The notes beneath the pieces are model-generated. The model did not search any database. It had not been told where the DNA came from and saw nothing but the letters and a program-made list of their open reading frames with translations. The position numbers and the translations under genes were made by a program. From Paenibacillus phyllosphaerae (lineage in GTDB: Bacteria > Bacillota > Bacilli > Paenibacillales > Paenibacillaceae): a DNA stretch of 64,000 bases. The DNA lies in NCBI RefSeq assembly GCF_014192105.1, contig NZ_JACHXK010000005.1, positions 1 to 64,000 of the forward strand, read 5' to 3'. Of the stretch, positions 1 through 6,902 are shown piece by piece (positions within the stretch are counted from its first letter, which is position 1; each line of letters opens with the position of its first letter).

Positions 1-473
1 AATGTAGCCGATGTTGCCGTAATTGTTGTTTCACCTGTTGCTTTTGTTGCGGAGAGATCGCCGTTAAGCAATTTCTTTGTATTGAATTCTGTCGTGTTAC
101 CGATCCGGTTGATCTCGGATGTCAGCTGGTTCATCTCTTCTTGCAGCTGGCCGCGGTCTTCCGTTGTATTCGTATCGTTGGACGATTGGACCGCCAACTC
201 ACGCATACGCTGCAGAATGCTGTGTGTTTCGTTCAATGCGCCTTCTGCCGTCTGAATCATCGAGATGCCGTCTTGCGCGTTCTTCGAAGCCATGTCCAGA
301 CCACGAATCTGGCCGCGCATTTTCTCGGAAATAGCAAGGCCTGCGGCGTCATCGCCTGCACGGTTAATACGAAGACCGGAAGACAATTTCTCGATCGATT
401 TGTTCGTGTTCGCCGAGTTGGTGCTCAGCTGACGGTACGTGTTCAGGGACGCAATGTTGTGGTTAATACGCAT
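1..473 (-). CDS. hag: Flagellin, 3' end missing (window edge)
   Basis: N-terminal 157 codons of flagellin, the filament subunit exported by the flagellar type III apparatus. The translation begins [17 protein letters not shown] and continues through the conserved D0/D1 N-terminal region ([17 protein letters not shown], then [16 protein letters not shown]), which is diagnostic of the family. The gene runs off the left edge, so the variable centre and C-terminal D0 are not visible. The ATG at 473 has a strong ribosome-binding site (AAGGAGGAAA). It is last in the order flgK-flgL-yviE-fliW-csrA-hag, as in B. subtilis, but has its own sigmaD-type promoter and a CsrA-site leader, and is separated from csrA by a terminator. 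Identification is secure; only the extent is unknown. Confidence 0.97.
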   Translation of the reverse strand, partial: MRINHNIASLNTYRQLSTNSANTNKSIEKLSSGLRINRAGDDAAGLAISEKMRGQIRGLDMASKNAQDGISMIQTAEGALNETHSILQRMRELAVQSSNDTNTTEDRGQLQEEMNQLTSEINRIGNTTEFNTKKLLNGDLSATKATGETTITATSAT

Positions 474-577
474 GATTAATTTCCTCCTTGAATTTGAGAG
501 CCCGCATCCTTGCGGTTCTTTGTTATGTTGCTTAGGCTCTTCGGCTCGTTTCTACCGCCTCACCCTTGCTACTATAT
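474..577 (-). promoter_or_regulatory. hag leader with two candidate CsrA-binding sites
   Basis: The roughly 100-nt untranslated leader of hag contains a small hairpin CCGCA-AGGA-TGCGG (502-515) that presents AGGA in its loop, with the core CAAGGATG. A second site, TCAAGGAGGA (about 481-490), overlaps the Shine-Dalgarno sequence. In B. subtilis, CsrA represses hag translation by binding two such sites, one upstream hairpin and one covering the SD, and FliW antagonises CsrA. All three partners (fliW, csrA, hag) are adjacent here. The sites are seen directly; their use by CsrA is inferred from the family. Confidence 0.72.
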
Positions 578-604
578 ATATCGGTGCTAGATTCGATTTG
601 TTTA
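578..604 (-). promoter_or_regulatory. SigmaD-type promoter of hag
   Basis: On the minus strand TAAA (604-601) is followed by a 15-base spacer and ACCGATAT (585-578). This matches the sigmaD consensus TAAA-N15-GCCGATAT except for one base. It lies about 105 nt before the flagellin ATG and after the csrA terminator, so flagellin can be transcribed separately from the upstream operon. Confidence 0.85.
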
Positions 605-651
605 TAGCAAACTACGTTTTTCTTCGCTCAATCAGGTGGAAAAACATGCAC

Positions 652-683
652 AAAAAAGCCTTCTGGCTCAAACCAGAAGGCTT
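652..683 (-). terminator. Rho-independent terminator after csrA
   Basis: A perfect 11-bp stem (656-666 pairs with 673-683, arm AAGCCTTCTGG) with a 6-nt loop is followed on the minus strand by a T-run. It lies 20 nt after the csrA stop codon and closes the operon before the separate hag promoter. Confidence 0.9.
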
Positions 684-704
684 CTTTATGCAGTAGCGTG
701 TATG

Positions 705-938
705 TTATTGGCCGCCGCCGCGCAGCAGGTCAGCTAGCTGCTGGAGTGATGATTCACCCTGCGCCGCTTCTTTATTAGAAGCTTGGATATTCATGTAGAT
801 TTCCTTGCGGAAAATCTCGACTTCCTTCGGCGCTCGAATGCCTAGCTTGACGTTCTCGCCATCGACACTGACGACAACCACCTCGATATTATTGTTAATC
901 ATAATCGATTCTCCAATCTTCCGCGCTAGAACGAGCAT
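705..938 (-). CDS. csrA: Carbon storage regulator / flagellin translational repressor CsrA
   Basis: 77-aa RNA-binding dimer that represses translation of mRNAs with GGA motifs around the SD; in flagellated Firmicutes the main target is hag. The sequence opens MLVLARKIGESIMINN, the invariant beta-1/beta-2 segment, and contains VKLGIRAPKEVEIFRKEIY with the RNA-contacting Arg. The 77-residue length is slightly longer than the 60-65 aa of enterobacterial CsrA and typical of Bacillales. The start is ATG with AGGGGG upstream inside the end of fliW; only 3 nt separate the fliW stop from the csrA start, suggesting translational coupling. It is followed by a strong terminator and then by its probable target hag. 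Confidence 0.97.
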   Translation of the reverse strand: MLVLARKIGESIMINNNIEVVVVSVDGENVKLGIRAPKEVEIFRKEIYMNIQASNKEAAQGESSLQQLADLLRGGGQ

Positions 939-941
939 GCT

Positions 942-1382
942 TTATTCCCCCTGCCCTGCAGCGCGTATAAGCGGATGCCGGTTGCTGTAAGGTGTATTAT
1001 GTAGAATTAGTTGCTTTGCGATTTGCTTTTCTTTATTAATGACAATCGGTGCAAGCAAATTAATCGTCGCTTCAGCCGCATTGGACGGCAGAATGATGAC
1101 TGACAGCACTTCGACCTGTGAGGAATCCGTAATACAAAGCTCCAGCTGGGCATGTTCTGTGAGTTCCCAATCGTAGTCCGGGTAGAAACGGAACGGGTCG
1201 CCAACAAGCAGCGTAATTTCCGGCATCTCTACAGATTGAAGCAGCTTGACCGGAAGATCAATCTCCAGCTCCAGCAGGGTAAACTCCTTCTGCTGCTCAA
1301 ACCCCGGAAGGCCTTGTTCGAACACGATCTGCTGCGATCCTGTCACCTTTACATTACCCAAGCGTTTCACTTCTACCTGCAT
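942..1382 (-). CDS. fliW: Flagellar assembly factor FliW
   Basis: 146-aa cytosoplasmic protein that binds either flagellin or CsrA. When flagellin is exported, freed FliW sequesters CsrA and relieves repression of hag. The sequence shows the family core: an early GLPGFEQQKEFTLLE segment, PVKLLQSVEMPEITLLVGDPF, and the C-terminal LLAPIVINKEKQIAKQLIL. Length matches B. subtilis FliW (about 144 aa). The ATG at 1382 has GGAGGAGCGATCA in front. It lies between yviE and csrA; the 93-nt gap to yviE contains a long inverted repeat that could partly uncouple fliW-csrA from the upstream flagellar genes. Confidence 0.96.
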   Translation of the reverse strand: MQVEVKRLGNVKVTGSQQIVFEQGLPGFEQQKEFTLLELEIDLPVKLLQSVEMPEITLLVGDPFRFYPDYDWELTEHAQLELCITDSSQVEVLSVIILPSNAAEATINLLAPIVINKEKQIAKQLILHNTPYSNRHPLIRAAGQGE

Positions 1383-1410
1383 TGATCGCTCCTCCTATCG
1401 TTCATAAAAC

Positions 1411-1468
1411 AAAGAACCATAGGCAGCGAGTGATGCAGATTCTTCTGCTTCGCTGTCTATAGTTCTTT
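1411..1468 (-). terminator. Long inverted repeat between yviE and fliW (possible leaky terminator)
   Basis: Arms 1411-1428 and 1451-1468 pair over 18 positions with two mismatched or wobble positions. A second small stem (GCAGA with TCTGC) sits in the loop. On the minus strand the hairpin is followed by TTCTTTGTTTTATG, a poor U-tract. It could act as a partial terminator or as an mRNA stabiliser between yviE and fliW-csrA. Confidence 0.5.
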
Positions 1469-1475
1469 CGCTAAT

Positions 1476-2042
1476 CTACAATGTCGTATCCAGCCTAGGC
1501 GGCGTAATTTCGACGCTGTTGCGCTGACGCATATAAATCTCAGTCGTGCCCGGCGTATAGCGGTGAACGGCACGGTTCGGAGTAACGTTGTAGTCAACGC
1601 CGCCCTTCTCGACATTAATCTTCGGTTTGTTCGCCGTATAACTCACATCCACGTTATCCATCGAAGCCTGCCCTTCGAAGGCGAATTCCGGGAATGTCTT
1701 CCGCCAATCTTTCGCCTGCTCGGCGATCGGGTTTCCGCCTTTTTCGATAGCAGCCATCTGATTCCCTTTTTCGACCGTTCGGGCAATGCCCTCTATGGCC
1801 AAGTCCGCCGATTTCTGATAAATCCGCTTCATCATTTCGAGGTTATTGCCAAGCGCGAGCGCATCGCGAGCCTTGGACTGGTCGATCTCCAGTTTGCCTT
1901 CCGGCTGCTGAATATCTAGTTTGGCTGCTGTCTGTTTCATATCAATCGTAGCCTGAGGCTGTTCGATCTCCTGTTTGGCCGGCTTCGTCCGTATGCCAAT
2001 AGCAGCGTAATCCTGGTGAATCTGAATTTGCGGAATACGCAT
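1476..2042 (-). CDS. yviE: DUF6470 family flagellar-operon protein (YviE)
   Basis: 188-aa protein of unknown function found between flgL and fliW in Bacillales. The N-terminus MRIPQIQIHQDYAAIGI followed by repeated PxATIDMKQ / AKLDIQQPEGKLEID beta-hairpin-like segments is typical of the family (DUF6470). No signal peptide or membrane segment is visible. It starts 12 nt after flgL with GAGGTGA as ribosome-binding site, so it belongs to the same operon. Its constant position suggests a role linked to hook-filament junction assembly or to flagellin control, but this is inference from context only. Confidence 0.88.
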   Translation of the reverse strand: MRIPQIQIHQDYAAIGIRTKPAKQEIEQPQATIDMKQTAAKLDIQQPEGKLEIDQSKARDALALGNNLEMMKRIYQKSADLAIEGIARTVEKGNQMAAIEKGGNPIAEQAKDWRKTFPEFAFEGQASMDNVDVSYTANKPKINVEKGGVDYNVTPNRAVHRYTPGTTEIYMRQRNSVEITPPRLDTTL

Positions 2043-2054
2043 GTCAAATCACCT

Positions 2055-3032
2055 CTATTTCAGAAAATCAACAAGACTCGGGCGAATGATCTGAGAACCC
2101 GCAGACAGAGAGGCTTGATACACATTCTCTTCCATCTTCAAGTTCGTAATAACCTCCGCCATATCCGCATCTTCTGTCTTCGATTGTACAGTCTGGAGAT
2201 TAATGTTGTTATTCTCAAGACGATTGGTAATCAGCTCAATCCGGTTCATACGCGCTCCAACCTCCGAGCGCTTCTCCAGCATCGTGCTTATCCTGGAATC
2301 CACTTTACCCAAAAGCGATTGCAGGGAAGACGTGTCTCCGGCATCGAGCGCTTTCACCGCTTGGCTAAGAATGTTGAACGCATTATCGCTGCTTTCCTCT
2401 TCGCCTGGTGTTACTGCATTACCGAATAATTCATCTCCGGTGACATTAACAGCCATGACCATTCCAGGAGATAGTTCGTATTTAATTTGCCCTGTATCTG
2501 CAGATACATTCTGCGCCAAGTAATTGGCCGTTGGATCGGCAGCTAACTGATCAGCCGTTACAGCAGCGGATTCATCGATCGTCATTTTCGTATAAGGAGC
2601 TGTCAGTGTCTGCTCGCCATTAAACATAAATTTGCCGTTAAACTGGCTGTTACCGATCTCGACAAGTTGGCTGTGCAGCTGCTTCAGCTCAATGCTGATA
2701 GCATCACGGGAATCTTGATTTAACGTATCCGAGGAGCCTTCAACCATAAGCTCTCGCACACGTTGCAATACCGTCGTCGCTTCGTCCATTGTCGCATCCG
2801 TATACTCGAGCAGCGATGTCGCCGAGCTGACGTTCTTCTCGTACTGATCATTGGCTTGAAGCTCACTGCGATAGCGCATGGCAAAAGTAAGACCTACAGG
2901 ATCATCGGACGGTTTATTGATTCTTTTCCCGCTCGATAATTGGTCCTGCAACGTATTCATACGATTCAAATTTGAGGTTATATTACTAAGGAGCTGCGAA
3001 TTCATCATGGACTGAGTTACGCGCAATGACAT
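2055..3032 (-). CDS. flgL: Flagellar hook-associated protein 3 FlgL
   Basis: 325-aa hook-filament junction protein, exported by the flagellar secretion system and placed between FlgK and the flagellin filament. The N-terminal helix (VTQSMMNSQLLSNITSNLNR...LQDQLSSGKRINKPSDDPVG) and the C-terminal helix (ENNNINLQTVQSKTEDADMA) are the flagellin-like D0/D1 coiled-coil segments. The length is about that of B. subtilis FlgL (298 aa), slightly longer in the central domain. ATG at 3032 with AGGGGGAAATCAG upstream. It lies 34 nt after flgK and is followed closely by yviE in one operon. Confidence 0.97.
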   Translation of the reverse strand: MSLRVTQSMMNSQLLSNITSNLNRMNTLQDQLSSGKRINKPSDDPVGLTFAMRYRSELQANDQYEKNVSSATSLLEYTDATMDEATTVLQRVRELMVEGSSDTLNQDSRDAISIELKQLHSQLVEIGNSQFNGKFMFNGEQTLTAPYTKMTIDESAAVTADQLAADPTANYLAQNVSADTGQIKYELSPGMVMAVNVTGDELFGNAVTPGEEESSDNAFNILSQAVKALDAGDTSSLQSLLGKVDSRISTMLEKRSEVGARMNRIELITNRLENNNINLQTVQSKTEDADMAEVITNLKMEENVYQASLSAGSQIIRPSLVDFLK

Positions 3033-3066
3033 CTGATTTCCCCCTGTTAGTTAAGCGTTATGCGAA

Positions 3067-4623
3067 TTATAGCCCGACTCGTCCCATGCCGTTGATGACT
3101 TTGTCCAGCATCTCGTCAATCATGGTCATATTCCGTGCTGCGGCATTATAAGCATGCTGGTATTTGATCAGATTAGACATCTCTTCGTCCAAGGAAACAC
3201 CGCTGACAGACTGTCGGTTGGATTCCACCTGATTAACAAGCGACTGCTGGTTCGTCAATTTGCGTGTAATTTCTTCAGACTGTACGCCGAGCTGACCGAC
3301 AACCGAACGCAGAAAGGCATCCGCTGTATTCTGATCGGGATCCGTCTCCGTACCAAAATTAAATTGGCCATCGCGCAATTGCGACATCAGTACCGCCATA
3401 GAGTTATTGCCGCCTACTACGGTTTCGCCATCGGTACCAAACGTGACTCGCATCGACGTAGCCAGTCTATTCGCGTTGCTCTCTATATCAGGGTTAACGT
3501 GCATGCTTAACGCCGTAATCCCCTCTGTTGTACCATCCAAATTCGTGAAAAGCGGTACCCCTACATCCCCGTTCGCAGAGGAATAGCCTAATTGGAGCAG
3601 ACCATTGATCCCTTTGACCGTAACCGATAGGTCATTCGTAAGCGTCCGGCTGTCTCCGGTGTACGTCACGCCATTCAGCGTCGTTCCGTCAGGCAAAACC
3701 GAACCTTTCGGAATCGTAACTTGTACGTCTCCGTTGGCGATCGTGTTCACCAGATTATCGAGATCCTTCATGTATCCCTCAACATAATTGTCGCGGGAGA
3801 CGATCATCCCATACATTTCACCGCTGTTCAAATCCCCGCCGGCATAAGCGGTAGCAACGGTCTCCGACGTTAGAGGCGTTACGGTGGTACCGCTGACAAG
3901 CTCAACCGACCCCATCGAAATCCGATAACCGCTCGATAAATTTTCTACATTCACATTCATGATTTTGGACAGCTTATCGGTCAAGAGATCGCGTTGGTCG
4001 CGTAGATCATTGGCGTCATTACCCAAGGACTCGATCTTCTGAATACTCAAGTTCAATTCTCCGATGGTGTTCAGAATTCCGTTAGCTTCATCCATCCGAA
4101 TCGAAACATTCTCCGTCAGGTCATTCTTCAAATCATTCAATTGCTTAGCCGTCTGATTGAACGTATCGACGAGCGCTAACGCCTGTTCACGAACAATTTT
4201 CCGTCCATCCGCACTTTCCGGATTTTTGCTCAAATCCGACCAGGCATCATAGAAGTTAGACATAACGGTACGAATACCCGTGTCAGATGGCTCATTCATA
4301 ATTTGCTCCAGCTTCGACAGTACATCCTGCTGTACCTCATAACTGCCGAGCGTCTTCGTTTCATTCCGGTATTGATCGTCCAGGAACTTCTCGCGAATCC
4401 GGGTGATAGAGTCATATTCTACCCCCGTTCCGATCTGGCCTGCAGCCGTAGAGCGTTGAAGGCCGAAGGCCTCCATCGGTCTAGAGGCGCTCAGATTAAC
4501 CGTCTGCCGCGAATACCCTTCCGTATTCGCATTGGCGATATTATGCCCCGTGGTGTTCAGTGCCGCTTGTTGCGCGAACAAGCTTCTTCGTGCGGTCTCC
4601 AGCCCATGAAAAGTTGAAGTCAA
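3067..4623 (-). CDS. flgK: Flagellar hook-associated protein 1 FlgK
   Basis: 518-aa first hook-filament junction protein. The N-terminus TFHGLETARRSLFAQQAA with TTGHNIANANTEGYSRQ is the conserved FlgK/FlgE-type motif. The C-terminus SLDEEMSNLIKYQHAYNAAARN...DEMLDKVINGMGRVGL is the flagellar rod-hook C-terminal helix. The central region carries the variable domain seen in longer FlgKs. The start is a TTG (4623) placed about 9 nt after AGAGGGGGC; homologues begin at exactly this position (M-x-STFHGLE). FlgN, its probable export chaperone, is encoded immediately upstream. Confidence 0.97.
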   Translation of the reverse strand: MTSTFHGLETARRSLFAQQAALNTTGHNIANANTEGYSRQTVNLSASRPMEAFGLQRSTAAGQIGTGVEYDSITRIREKFLDDQYRNETKTLGSYEVQQDVLSKLEQIMNEPSDTGIRTVMSNFYDAWSDLSKNPESADGRKIVREQALALVDTFNQTAKQLNDLKNDLTENVSIRMDEANGILNTIGELNLSIQKIESLGNDANDLRDQRDLLTDKLSKIMNVNVENLSSGYRISMGSVELVSGTTVTPLTSETVATAYAGGDLNSGEMYGMIVSRDNYVEGYMKDLDNLVNTIANGDVQVTIPKGSVLPDGTTLNGVTYTGDSRTLTNDLSVTVKGINGLLQLGYSSANGDVGVPLFTNLDGTTEGITALSMHVNPDIESNANRLATSMRVTFGTDGETVVGGNNSMAVLMSQLRDGQFNFGTETDPDQNTADAFLRSVVGQLGVQSEEITRKLTNQQSLVNQVESNRQSVSGVSLDEEMSNLIKYQHAYNAAARNMTMIDEMLDKVINGMGRVGL

Positions 4624-4639
4624 TTTAGCACGCCCCCTC

Positions 4640-5143
4640 TTAACCTCTCGTATCGTATTTATTTAAACGACGGTGTCCGTTCGCCTGTAACGCGCGGTGG
4701 TACGTCACTTCTTCTTCGACAGGTCCTACGAGCAGATCAAGCGAGTGATCTACATAATTGAGCTGCATACGAATCAGCTGCTGGTTAAAATCATTGATAT
4801 CTTTAAGCTTATCGACCAAGCGGCGCAATGTCTCGCTCGTCTCGATCAGCATTTTTTTCTCTTCGGCGCTGTATACAGCTTGAATCAGATGTTCTAGCTT
4901 GAACTTTCTTACGACAACTAGACCCGTCTGCTTAAAATAATCCCGGACAAGATTGCTTCGCTGCTGCTCAAGGTCTACGAGCGTCTGCAAGCACTTCTTT
5001 TCTTTGCTTGTCACTAGGGACAAGCCGTTCGTATCACGAGCTGCGATCACGGCCTGCTTCTCTTTCCCAAGCTCGACCAGCTGCTGATGTACGTGAATCA
5101 GTTCTTGCAGCACGGCAACGATTTGCCCAACGCCCTCTTGCAT
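4640..5143 (-). CDS. flgN: FlgN-family flagellar export chaperone (YvyG)
   Basis: 167-aa protein, almost all helical, that escorts unfolded FlgK and FlgL to the export gate. The sequence begins MQEGVGQIVAVLQELIHVHQ and shows the heptad-rich helices of the FlgN family (QQLVELGKEKQAVIAARDTN, EKKCLQTLVDLEQQR). No signal peptide is visible. Length matches B. subtilis YvyG (160 aa). The gene sits between flgM and flgK, the standard position for this chaperone, with AGGGG upstream of the ATG at 5143. Function is inferred from family and position. Confidence 0.92.
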   Translation of the reverse strand: MQEGVGQIVAVLQELIHVHQQLVELGKEKQAVIAARDTNGLSLVTSKEKKCLQTLVDLEQQRSNLVRDYFKQTGLVVVRKFKLEHLIQAVYSAEEKKMLIETSETLRRLVDKLKDINDFNQQLIRMQLNYVDHSLDLLVGPVEEEVTYHRALQANGHRRLNKYDTRG

Positions 5144-5189
5144 GTCAGCACTTGCCCCTCTCTACGTTTGAATACTGAATTGCGCGTTA

Positions 5190-5456
5190 TTAACGAATAA
5201 ACGGCAGTACTTTATCTGCAAGTTTATCTGCATCCACTTTGTACGTACCGGAAGACACCTGATTCTTGAGCTCTTGGATCCGTTGTGTACGGTCAGCATC
5301 ATTCAGGCGGCTGTGGGATAGCATCTCCATCGCCTCCGCGGAAATTTTGACTTCATCCGTCTGACGTTTGCGTTCAGTCGTTGCAGCTGCTTTAGCCTCG
5401 TTTTGTTTTTGGTACGGGTTAACTCCGCTAATGCGGCGTGTATCATTAATTTTCAT
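5190..5456 (-). CDS. flgM: Anti-sigmaD factor FlgM
   Basis: 88-aa negative regulator that binds sigmaD until the hook-basal body is complete. The N-terminus MKINDTRRISGVNPYQKQ and the C-terminal sigma-binding half (VKISAEAMEMLSHSRLNDA...RIQELKNQVSSGTYKVDAD) match FlgM, including the SGTYKVDA motif near the end. I chose the ATG at 5456, which has GGAGGG at good spacing; an upstream in-frame TTG at 5483 lacks a ribosome-binding site. A very good sigmaD promoter precedes it, giving the usual negative feedback: sigmaD transcribes its own inhibitor. Confidence 0.95.
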   Translation of the reverse strand: MKINDTRRISGVNPYQKQNEAKAAATTERKRQTDEVKISAEAMEMLSHSRLNDADRTQRIQELKNQVSSGTYKVDADKLADKVLPFIR

Positions 5457-5484
5457 GGAAATCCCTCCATCGTAAAAGCCCAAT

Positions 5485-5523
5485 AAAAAAACCGACTTAT
5501 CTGCTGTATACAGATATTATCGG
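5485..5523 (-). terminator. Terminator after yvyF, overlapping the flgM promoter
   Basis: Arms 5511-5523 and 5492-5503 pair as CCGA plus TATCTG with a small internal loop. Seven T's follow on the minus strand (5491-5485). This is a plausible rho-independent terminator for transcripts coming from comF/yvyF. The upstream arm contains most of the sigmaD -10 element of flgM, so terminator and promoter share bases. Confidence 0.7.
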
Positions 5524-5543
5524 CAATTTTACTTAAAAATTTA
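5517..5543 (-). promoter_or_regulatory. SigmaD-type promoter of flgM
   Basis: TAAA (5543-5540), a 15-base spacer and GCCGATAA (5524-5517) on the minus strand match the sigmaD consensus at all but the last base. The predicted start point is about 50 nt before the flgM ATG. Confidence 0.88.
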
Positions 5544-5577
5544 TATGATTTTTCCCGGAATGTCCAATTGTCATAAT

Positions 5578-5970
5578 CTAACTCTTCGTACGGTACACGC
5601 CTTGATTGGATTTGTTCTGCATTTCGGCCTTCATCTGCTCGGAAATTCGGTCAACGTCTTTTACGAGACGGCCGCGGCAATCCATGCACATGTTGCCTTC
5701 CCGAATCATCGTCGAGCATACTTCGCAAGGGTAGCCGAGATTGGGTGAGCCAATAATGGAAATGCGTCCTTCACGGATAAATTTCGAAATTTGCCTAACT
5801 GAAACGCCTGTCGCCTCAGACAGCTCTTGCGTCGTAATCCCTTTGTTCTGGCGCAAATGATCTGCACAAAGCGCGTACTCTTGGTCAATCTCCTTGATAC
5901 AGCTTGGACAAACATCTCTGAAGTTTTTCGAGAATATTTTACCGCAGCGTGGACAATTGGCAATATTCAT
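5578..5970 (-). CDS. yvyF: TIGR03826-family flagellar operon protein (YvyF)
   Basis: 130-aa protein with an N-terminal zinc-ribbon-like motif (CPRCGKIFSKNFRDVCPSC), a central helix-turn-helix-like segment (TTQELSEATGVSVRQISKFI) and a second cysteine pair set (YPCEVCSTMI...CMDCRGR). This is the layout of the flagellar-operon protein YvyF, thought to be regulatory; its target is unknown. The ATG at 5970 has GGGAGGAG upstream. It lies between comFC and flgM as in B. subtilis, and a terminator overlapping the flgM promoter follows it. Confidence 0.9.
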   Translation of the reverse strand: MNIANCPRCGKIFSKNFRDVCPSCIKEIDQEYALCADHLRQNKGITTQELSEATGVSVRQISKFIREGRISIIGSPNLGYPCEVCSTMIREGNMCMDCRGRLVKDVDRISEQMKAEMQNKSNQGVYRTKS

Positions 5971-6069
5971 GTCCAGACTCCTCCCATGCAGGTATTGATA
6001 TAGATGTCATTCTATCAGTTATATCGACAAAAAACATCATATTTCGATATATCCTTAGCGATGGTACTT

Positions 6070-6897
6070 TCAGGAACGCGCCAAGGTCAGCACATACAGT
6101 TCAAGCGACAAAGAAGGCTCGATCCGGCGCAAGGCTGTCGTCACGGCTTCGGCACAGGCATTGACCGTGCTGCCCGTCGTATAAATGTCGTCCACCAACA
6201 GAAGGCGAAGCGGTATTGAGGACGATGTGCAGCTAAGTCGATAGCGTAGAAACTGCTCCAGAACGGAAGCCTCGCCCGCAAATAGCGTCTTCGTATCCTG
6301 AATACGGTCGATGCGGCTCTTATAGCTTTGCTTACCGCTATGCCGGACCCGGACCAGCCCGTGGACAAGCGGAAGTCCGGCATGCACGGCAACGCTCGCC
6401 GAGAGCTGTTCCGCTTGATTGAATCCCCGCTCCATACGCCTTTCGGCGCTTACGGGCACCGGGATTACGGCCTCGAAGCGAATATCGCCATACGTCTGCC
6501 GCAGCTCGCGGATCAGACGATCATAGGCGCTGCAGAGAAAGCGGCCCAGCAGCGGGGCGAGCCGCTCGTTGCCGCGGTATTTGTATTGGGCGAGCCATTC
6601 CCGGATGGTCTCATCGTAACGAACGGCGCTGCGGCTCGCGGTGAAAAAGGTCACATCTCTCCGCATGCAATCCGGGCATGCTTCCGGACGGCCGCATATA
6701 GCGCAGCGGATCCGCGTGATCCAAGGAATCGCGTTCGTGCAGGAGGAGCATAGACCCGTGATGGCTCGTTGTCCGCCGCCATGACTGCCGTGAGCCCGGC
6801 CACAGACGATGCAAGCCGCTGCAGAGGAAGCTAGCCAAGCAGCTGTGGCGGATATTGCCTGGCCCAACATTAATCGCATTGCGTTCCATGAGGGCAT
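6070..6897 (-). CDS. comFC: ComF family phosphoribosyltransferase-like competence protein
   Basis: 275-aa protein of the late competence comF locus. The N-terminal part carries cysteine pairs typical of ComFC (CIVCG, CSSC, CAICGRPEACPDC), then the phosphoribosyltransferase-like fold with VIPVPVSAERRMERGFNQAE and the PRPP-loop-like LLLVDDIYTTGSTVNAC. The C-terminus ends soon after, as in the family (about 230-245 aa). In naturally competent bacteria it is needed for processing imported single-stranded DNA together with ComFA. I chose the ATG at 6897, 5 nt after the comFA stop; the ribosome-binding site (AAGGGGG) is rather far (12 nt), so the exact start is uncertain. A downstream Met six codons later is possible. 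Confidence 0.93.
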   Translation of the reverse strand: MPSWNAMRLMLGQAISATAAWLASSAAACIVCGRAHGSHGGGQRAITGLCSSCTNAIPWITRIRCAICGRPEACPDCMRRDVTFFTASRSAVRYDETIREWLAQYKYRGNERLAPLLGRFLCSAYDRLIRELRQTYGDIRFEAVIPVPVSAERRMERGFNQAEQLSASVAVHAGLPLVHGLVRVRHSGKQSYKSRIDRIQDTKTLFAGEASVLEQFLRYRLSCTSSSIPLRLLLVDDIYTTGSTVNACAEAVTTALRRIEPSLSLELYVLTLARS

Positions 6898-6902
6898 AGT
6901 AA

